DNA of 64,000 bases from Aquamicrobium sp. Lineage in GTDB: Bacteria > Pseudomonadota > Alphaproteobacteria > Rhizobiales > Rhizobiaceae. The notes under the pieces are model-generated. The model saw nothing but the letters and a program-made list of their open reading frames with translations. It was not told where the DNA came from and ran no database searches. Where the stretch lies: contig NZ_JAMLIE010000001.1 in the NCBI RefSeq assembly GCF_023954335.1, positions 1,550,001-1,614,000 of the forward strand. The letters are read 5' to 3'. Shown here piece after piece: positions 58,990 to 64,000 of the stretch (position 1 is its first letter; the number at the start of each line of letters is the position of its first letter). The translations under genes were made by a program, and so were the position numbers.

Positions 58990-61812
58990 TCAGGACGCAT
59001 GGCTTGCAACACTCAGGCGACGCAGCACCCATTTTCGAGTTTCGGCGTACCATAGCACCATGCTTCCCATCAGCGCGCATAGAAGCCATTGATCGAGCGA
59101 CAGAGGATTGGTGCCGAAAGCGACGTTAAGCGGCGCGACATGGACCACCGCCACCTGCAGCACGACGGCGAAAACGACAGCGCCCCAAAGCCAGCGATTG
59201 CCGAACAGGTTGATAAAGGCGCTCACTGTCTCGGACCGCGCGCTGAAGCAGTTGAACAGCTGCGCGAAGACCAGCACGGTGAAGCCGGCCGTGCGCGCCT
59301 CGGCCAATGTGTGGTTGCCTTCAATCAATCCCGCCGGCAGATAAAAATCGATGGTGAGCAGGGTGGCCACCGCCATCACCAGCCCGATCTCGATGACACC
59401 CCTCCACATCGGGCTGTCGATCGCACGCTCGCCGGCGCGGCGCGGTGGCCTCGCCATGACGTCCTCCGTTTCCGGGTCCACGCCCATCGCGAGCGCGGGA
59501 CCGGAATCGGTGATCAGATTGATCCAGAGGATTTGCGTGGCGAGCAGCGGGGCGATCAGGCCCTGGCCGCTACTCCCACCGTCCAGCCCAATCACGCCGG
59601 CGCCGACGACGCCGAAAAACACCGTCAGCACCTCACCCATGTTCGAGGAGAGGAGATAGCGCAGGAACTTCCGGATATTGTCGAAGATCGCGCGGCCCTC
59701 GCGGACCGCCGCGACGATGGTGGCGAAATTGTCGTCCGCCAGGATCATCTTGGCGGCTTCCTTCGTAACCTCGGCGCCGGTGATGCCCATCGCAATCCCG
59801 ATATCCGCCGATTTCAGCGCCGGCGCGTCGTTCACACCGTCTCCGGTCATCGCGACCACATTGCCATCGGCTTGCAAGGCATCGACGATGCGCAGCTTGT
59901 GGACGGGCGCCACCCGGGCATAGACGGTTGTCTTCCGCACAGCGGCGGCAAGGGCGCTTTCGTCCAGGCTATCCAGGTCGGCGCCGGTCAACACCCTTGC
60001 GTCCGGACCGGCGATGCCGAGCATGGCGGCGATGCGAGCCGCGGTGCGCGGATGATCGCCGGTAATCATCATGACGCGGATGCCCGCACGATGCGCCTCA
60101 GCGATCGCCAGGGCGGCTTCCTCGCGCGGCGGATCGATGATGCCTACGATACCGACGAAGATCAGGTCCTGTTCGAGCCCCTCCCCCGGGGCTACACTTT
60201 CCTCCTCCGCAAGTGGCCGGTATGCAACGGCAAGCGTGCGCAGCGCCTCGCCTGAAAGGCGTTCAACGTCGCCCAGCGCTTCAGCGCGACGAGCGTCGTC
60301 AAACGATACGATATCCATGCCGACCCGAACGCGGCTGCACCGGCCGATCAACACATCGGGTGCTCCCTTCGTGATGATGACCAGTTCGCCTTCATGTTCG
60401 AGGTCGCGCTCGATGCTCGACATCATCTTGCGGTCGGAACTGAACGGGATTTCCGTGACGCGCTCGAAGCGCTTCTTTCGGCGGTTATCGATACCGAGTT
60501 TCCTTTCCGCCACCAGAAACGCCGCTTCAGTGGGATCGCCCTGAATTTCCCACGTCCCGTCTTGCGTTTGCCGAAGGTCGGCATTGCTCGCGAGACTTCC
60601 GCCGCTAAGCACCACGATGTGCTCGGCCCTTGCGGCGGCGCCCAGCGGTGTGTGGTTCACTGTCTCGATCCGGCCCTGCGGCGCGTAGCCGACACCGGTG
60701 ACGCTGCTATCTCCGGAGGCTGTCACTATGCGCTGGATCGTCATTTCCGAGCGCGTCAACGTCCCCGTCTTATCCGAACAGATGACCGTGGCCGCACCGA
60801 GGGTTTCGACAGAGGACAGGTTCTTTACTACGGCCTTGTGGGCCGCCATGCGTTGAACGCCGAGCGCCAGCACCAACGACAGGATTGCCGGCAAGCCCTC
60901 AGGGACGGCCGCGACAGCGAGTGAAACACCGAGCAGCAGCACGTCAACGACATCGCCGACATCATCGATCGGCGACAAGATCAGGATCGTCGCCACCACG
61001 ATTGCAGCAATGACGACCACGGCGACACCCAGCATTCGTCCGATAAGTGCCACCTCCCTCTGAAGCGGCGTTGCCCCTTCCTGGGTTTCGTCGAGCATCG
61101 TGGCGATCGCGCCCATTTCGGTACGCATGCCGGTCGCGGTCACGACCGCGCGGCCGGTTCCCTGGACGACAGCCGTGCCTTTGAAAACCATCGGCGTCCG
61201 CTCCGCGAGCGGTGCTGGAACTGGTAAAGGTTTCGGATCTTTCAGCACCGCTTCGCTTTCGCCTGTGAGCGACGCTTCCTGAACGCTGAGCGCGGTTGCG
61301 GCGAGAAGCCGTGCGTCCGCGCCCACGGCATCGCCTTCTTCAAGGAGCAACACGTCACCCGGAACCAGTTCAGCGCTCGGAACCCGCCGGCGCTCGCCAT
61401 CACGAAGAACCGATGACGTCACCGCCGTCATCCGGGCCAAGGCAGCGACGGCGTTGGCGGCCTTTCGTTCCTGGGTAAAGCCAAGTGCTGCGTTGAAAAA
61501 GATGACAGCTGCGATCACGACTGCATCGACAGGCCAGCTCTCATGGCCCTCGATCAGCCAGGCCGCAGTCGCCACAGCCACCGCGGCGAGCAGGAGATAC
61601 GTCAAAGGATCAGCAAATTGCGCCAGGATACGTCGCCAGAGCGGTCGTTGCACCCTCTGCCGCAACTCGTTGGGGCCATACTGCTCCTGACGCCGCGAGA
61701 CCTCCGCTGTTGTAAGGCCGACAGCGGGGTCGACGCCAAGCGCGTGCGCAACCGCGTCGGAAGATTCGAAAGAAGGATCACCCGTCATGGGCGCAAAAGT
61801 TTGCACGATCAT
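58990..61812 (-). CDS. P-type cation ATPase (P2-type, Ca2+/Na+-like)
   Basis: A 940-residue P-type ATPase. The N-terminal cation-ATPase domain, TGES in ASLTGESEAV, the ion-site PEGLP in TM4 (AAVPEGLPAIL), the phosphorylated Asp in CSDKTGTLTR, and MTGDGVNDAPALKSAD near the end of the P domain are all present. Ten membrane spans are expected. PEGLP fits the P2A/P2-type pumps for Ca2+, Na+ or similar ions rather than heavy-metal types. The start is tentatively ATG 61812; 61788 and 61845 are possible. Confidence 0.93.
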   Translation of the reverse strand: MIVQTFAPMTGDPSFESSDAVAHALGVDPAVGLTTAEVSRRQEQYGPNELRQRVQRPLWRRILAQFADPLTYLLLAAVAVATAAWLIEGHESWPVDAVVIAAVIFFNAALGFTQERKAANAVAALARMTAVTSSVLRDGERRRVPSAELVPGDVLLLEEGDAVGADARLLAATALSVQEASLTGESEAVLKDPKPLPVPAPLAERTPMVFKGTAVVQGTGRAVVTATGMRTEMGAIATMLDETQEGATPLQREVALIGRMLGVAVVVIAAIVVATILILSPIDDVGDVVDVLLLGVSLAVAAVPEGLPAILSLVLALGVQRMAAHKAVVKNLSSVETLGAATVICSDKTGTLTRSEMTIQRIVTASGDSSVTGVGYAPQGRIETVNHTPLGAAARAEHIVVLSGGSLASNADLRQTQDGTWEIQGDPTEAAFLVAERKLGIDNRRKKRFERVTEIPFSSDRKMMSSIERDLEHEGELVIITKGAPDVLIGRCSRVRVGMDIVSFDDARRAEALGDVERLSGEALRTLAVAYRPLAEEESVAPGEGLEQDLIFVGIVGIIDPPREEAALAIAEAHRAGIRVMMITGDHPRTAARIAAMLGIAGPDARVLTGADLDSLDESALAAAVRKTTVYARVAPVHKLRIVDALQADGNVVAMTGDGVNDAPALKSADIGIAMGITGAEVTKEAAKMILADDNFATIVAAVREGRAIFDNIRKFLRYLLSSNMGEVLTVFFGVVGAGVIGLDGGSSGQGLIAPLLATQILWINLITDSGPALAMGVDPETEDVMARPPRRAGERAIDSPMWRGVIEIGLVMAVATLLTIDFYLPAGLIEGNHTLAEARTAGFTVLVFAQLFNCFSARSETVSAFINLFGNRWLWGAVVFAVVLQVAVVHVAPLNVAFGTNPLSLDQWLLCALMGSMVLWYAETRKWVLRRLSVASHAS

Positions 61813-62118
61813 TCCAACATCTCTGCGGGTTACCATTAGCGGCAATGCAGTCCGCAGTTGGTCGTGTCCCCGCCCTTCTTTGCAGAAACGTTGTACAATA
61901 ATATGATCTTCGAGCCTCTGTCAGCCAGCGACCAGCTTCCTGGCGGCCAAAGCTTTGAGAGCGACCCGGGTTGCCGGCGCCGGCTTCGAATTCAATGTCC
62001 GTCCCGCCAGCCAGGAAGATGAGGTGGGATTGCGGATTTCGGTACGCATATTGTGCGCAAGGACTTGCGGTTTCGCTTCCGGACCACGTCGAGGGAGGTA
62101 ACAAAAATTCTGGTCTCG
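61813..62118. other. Intergenic region, no gene recognised
   Basis: 306 bp between the ATPase start and the end of the universal stress protein gene. It holds the ATPase promoter on the minus strand. No FNR-type box, repeat or convincing small gene was seen. Confidence 0.5.
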
Positions 62119-62988
62119 CTAGTGAGCCATGAACAATTGAACCGGAGGTTGGTCGAGCAAGGAACTCGTGACCCCGCCAAGGATTGCCTGCCTGAAACGC
62201 GAATGTACGAATGCGCCCATGACGATCGTGTCGATCTCCTCTTCCGCCACGAAAAGGCGCAGCCGTTCGGCTACGTCACGCCGCTCGGCCACAAGGGTAG
62301 CAAGCTTGCAGTCAATGCAATGCAGGGCCAGATAAGTGGCAAGGTCTGATCCAGGTGCCATGCGCGAGAGATCCTTCTCCCCCGTCACCGTGACGGCCAC
62401 GACCATCGACGCGGCGGCAAGAAGCGGCAACGCATCCCGGACTGCACGCGCACAGCGAGCGCTGCCGTCCCAGGCGACGACAATCCGTTGCGGTGATGCC
62501 GCGCCGCCATGAGGAGGCACGAGTAGCACAGGCCTTCCGCTATCGAACAAAACATCTTCGGCAGCCTCCCGGAGAGCCGCATCGGCGGCATCGACCGCAT
62601 CCAGCACTGTGATGTCGTTGACCCGCGCTATATGGACGAATCGGTACGACCCTGTCTCGAACGGGGAGTGCGGATGCTCGGCAACAAAATCAACGCCTGC
62701 CCGCGCGATCACCTTGCCGGCCGCATGCGTTGCGGCGGCACTGAGCGTTTCTAGCCTTGCACTCTCAGCCTCCAGCCAGCCAACTGCTCTAGCATTGGAT
62801 ATCGGCAAGGGTTCACTGATAGATGGTGCGAAGACGTAAAGCGAAACCACGGCCTGGGAGCGCTGGGCTATCGCGATCGCGGCTTTCAGGGCCGGCGTTT
62901 CGACCCTCTCACCGCCTGGAATGCCGACCAGAATGGATTTGAACGGTCCTGTGGACATCCTGGGATGCGTCGTTGCACCTTGTCTCAT
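62119..62988 (-). CDS. Universal stress protein, two-domain UspA type
   Basis: A 289-residue USP. The first domain (FKSILVGIPGGERVETPAL...) is degenerate. The second has IVVAWDGSARCARAV and the ATP-binding-like tail IVMGAFVHSRFRQAILGGVTSSLL. ATG 62988 follows GGAGCCCGGATCAAA; starts at 62958 and 63048 are possible. USPs of this kind often belong to oxygen-limitation regulons and lie beside P-type ATPases and CBS genes, as here. Confidence 0.88.
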   Translation of the reverse strand: MRQGATTHPRMSTGPFKSILVGIPGGERVETPALKAAIAIAQRSQAVVSLYVFAPSISEPLPISNARAVGWLEAESARLETLSAAATHAAGKVIARAGVDFVAEHPHSPFETGSYRFVHIARVNDITVLDAVDAADAALREAAEDVLFDSGRPVLLVPPHGGAASPQRIVVAWDGSARCARAVRDALPLLAAASMVVAVTVTGEKDLSRMAPGSDLATYLALHCIDCKLATLVAERRDVAERLRLFVAEEEIDTIVMGAFVHSRFRQAILGGVTSSLLDQPPVQLFMAH

Positions 62989-63549
62989 TTTGATCCGGGC
63001 TCCCAATGCTTGCAATAACGGTATTGACCTGTCCCGAGATTGCGACAAATTCTAACCTGTAAGCTGGATTCCGCAGCCAATACTTGCAAGGCCGAGCAGG
63101 GTCATTTGCCGCTGGCGAGGAAACCCGTGCCGAAAAAGACTGTAGTTCGGTCGCCATCCCGGCTGGCATTCCAAGAATCGATCGACGAATTTGGTCTGGC
63201 GCGCGACAAAATCGCATGAGTTTTGGCAGTCGTCGAGGTTCTTGAGAGGACCGGCCTGATCTCCCAGAATACGCAACGCCGTTAAAAGCCCTGCACAGAA
63301 GAATTTTGACCAGAGCATCAACTACGCGTCAGGGGAACGGTATGAACACCAGTTCCCAATTCCAACACTGAACGTGCGGATCTCCATCTTGGCGACGGCT
63401 TCAGCCGATACGCCGTATACGTTGATGCAGACCAATAGTTGCCATCAGAAATAAACCTCTTGCCGACGGGCGGGCCATACGTTGTCTTCCGACTTTCAAT
63501 CCACTTGCGGTCAAGCGACATTTTGAGCACGTTCCATCGGAACGGCAAA
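62989..63549. other. Intergenic region, no gene recognised
   Basis: 561 bp between the USP gene and the patatin-like gene. Short frames on the minus strand (63052-63321 and 63318-63590) have no recognisable product or ribosome site. It contains the divergent promoters for USP and the patatin gene. Confidence 0.45.
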
Positions 63550-64000
63550 ATGCCGCGACGCGGCAGGAATGGAACGGTGGTTGGCGCCAATGGCTACAAG
63601 GTAGGTCTGGCGCTCGGCGGCGGCGCCGCGCGAGGGTGGTCGCATATCGGCGTCATCGAAGCGCTGCTCGAAGCGGGCATCGAGCCAGTCGCCATTGCCG
63701 GCACCTCGATGGGCGCATTGGTCGGTGGCGCCTATGCCGCCGGCAGGCTCGACGCGCTACGGAAATGGGCCGAAGCGTTGGACCGAAAGGCCATGGTGTC
63801 GCTCCTCGACATTAGCCTTACCAGGGGCGGTGTCGTCGATGGACAACGTATCCAGAACCTCTTGGTCGAATTGGGCATTGGCCAGTTGATTGAATCCTTT
63901 CCCGTTGCGTTCGCGGCGGTGGCGACCGATCTGGCCGACGGGAGCGAAATCTGGCTGGAGAAGGGACCGGCGGCGGCCGCGATACGCGCCTCGATCTCGA
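63550..64000 (+). CDS. Patatin-like phospholipase (RssA type), 3' end cut by window
   Basis: The visible N-terminal 150 residues of a patatin-like lipase. The oxyanion loop GLALGGGAARGWSHIGVIEAL and the nucleophile elbow AGTSMGALVGGAYAAG (GxSxG) are clear, so it should hydrolyse phospholipid or lysophospholipid esters. The frame is open past 64000. The start may be ATG 63550 or GTG 63577, the latter preceded by AGGAATGGAACG. Confidence 0.9.
   Translation, partial: MPRRGRNGTVVGANGYKVGLALGGGAARGWSHIGVIEALLEAGIEPVAIAGTSMGALVGGAYAAGRLDALRKWAEALDRKAMVSLLDISLTRGGVVDGQRIQNLLVELGIGQLIESFPVAFAAVATDLADGSEIWLEKGPAAAAIRASIS

Noticed and set aside
63052..63590. Two short minus-strand frames before the patatin gene
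   Set aside because: No start signals or domains, and one overlaps the patatin 5' end.
1..64000. CRISPR arrays, rRNA genes and restriction-modification systems
   Set aside because: No regularly spaced repeats, rRNA sequence, Cas proteins or methyltransferase motifs were seen.

Overview
The window reads as a chromosomal segment of a high-GC alphaproteobacterium of the Hyphomicrobiales (Rhizobiales) type; the genus cannot be fixed from the sequence. Reasons: a palindromic RIME-like intergenic repeat, an allantoinase-OHCU decarboxylase fusion next to the membrane urate hydroxylase PuuD, Ti-plasmid-like traA/traCD with a matching oriT, and FNR/FixK-type boxes.

Region 1 (1-15255), host metabolism: the 3' part of xylA, an ArsR regulator with an Old Yellow Enzyme reductase, then a near-complete purine degradation cluster. 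guaD, xdhABC, puuD, hiuH and the puuE-uraD fusion convert guanine to allantoate. allE and allA finish from ureidoglycine to glyoxylate. The allantoate-hydrolysing step is not in the window. dps and a LysR regulator sit inside the cluster.

Region 2 (15405-26258), a cut-down prophage in tRNA-Ser(GCU). A 66-bp direct repeat marks attL and attR. Inside are a tyrosine integrase, an excisionase-like gene, a leftward early operon (HNH nucleases, NinB, SSB, an exonuclease remnant), an IS3-family insertion, a sulfotransferase, an endolysin/holin cassette and an SRAP gene. No capsid, terminase or tail genes are present. The IS lacks a target duplication and is flanked by two broken genes, which suggests an adjacent deletion removed the phage core.

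Region 3 (about 26.3-38.2 kb), a mobilisable element beside the same tRNA: a large serine recombinase whose reading frame runs through the tRNA in antisense, higBA, alpA, traA, an oriT of the RSF1010/Ti type, traC and traD, with no type IV secretion genes. It carries about 5 kb of orphan-immunity-like cargo (a ComJ/Nin-like gene, a DUF3396 gene and several unknowns) and an odd 115-nt tRNA-like sequence. A diverged remnant of the traA 3' end borders the cargo on its other side.

Region 4 (38.3-48.2 kb): an HlyD-RbbA-YhhJ type ABC export operon, then an arginine deiminase operon (YfcC-type carrier, arcA, argF/arcB, arcC) behind an FNR-type box.

Region 5 (48.5-64.0 kb), a low-oxygen/energy block: nqrABCDEF-apbE-nqrM-CBS facing away from a pentaheme cytochrome c across an FNR-type box, then an acetoin-reductase-like SDR, an AI-2E family membrane protein, a P-type cation ATPase, a universal stress protein and the start of a patatin-like phospholipase. 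NqrB is unusually short and lacks the SGAT-type FMN attachment motif; NqrA is also short at its N-terminus.
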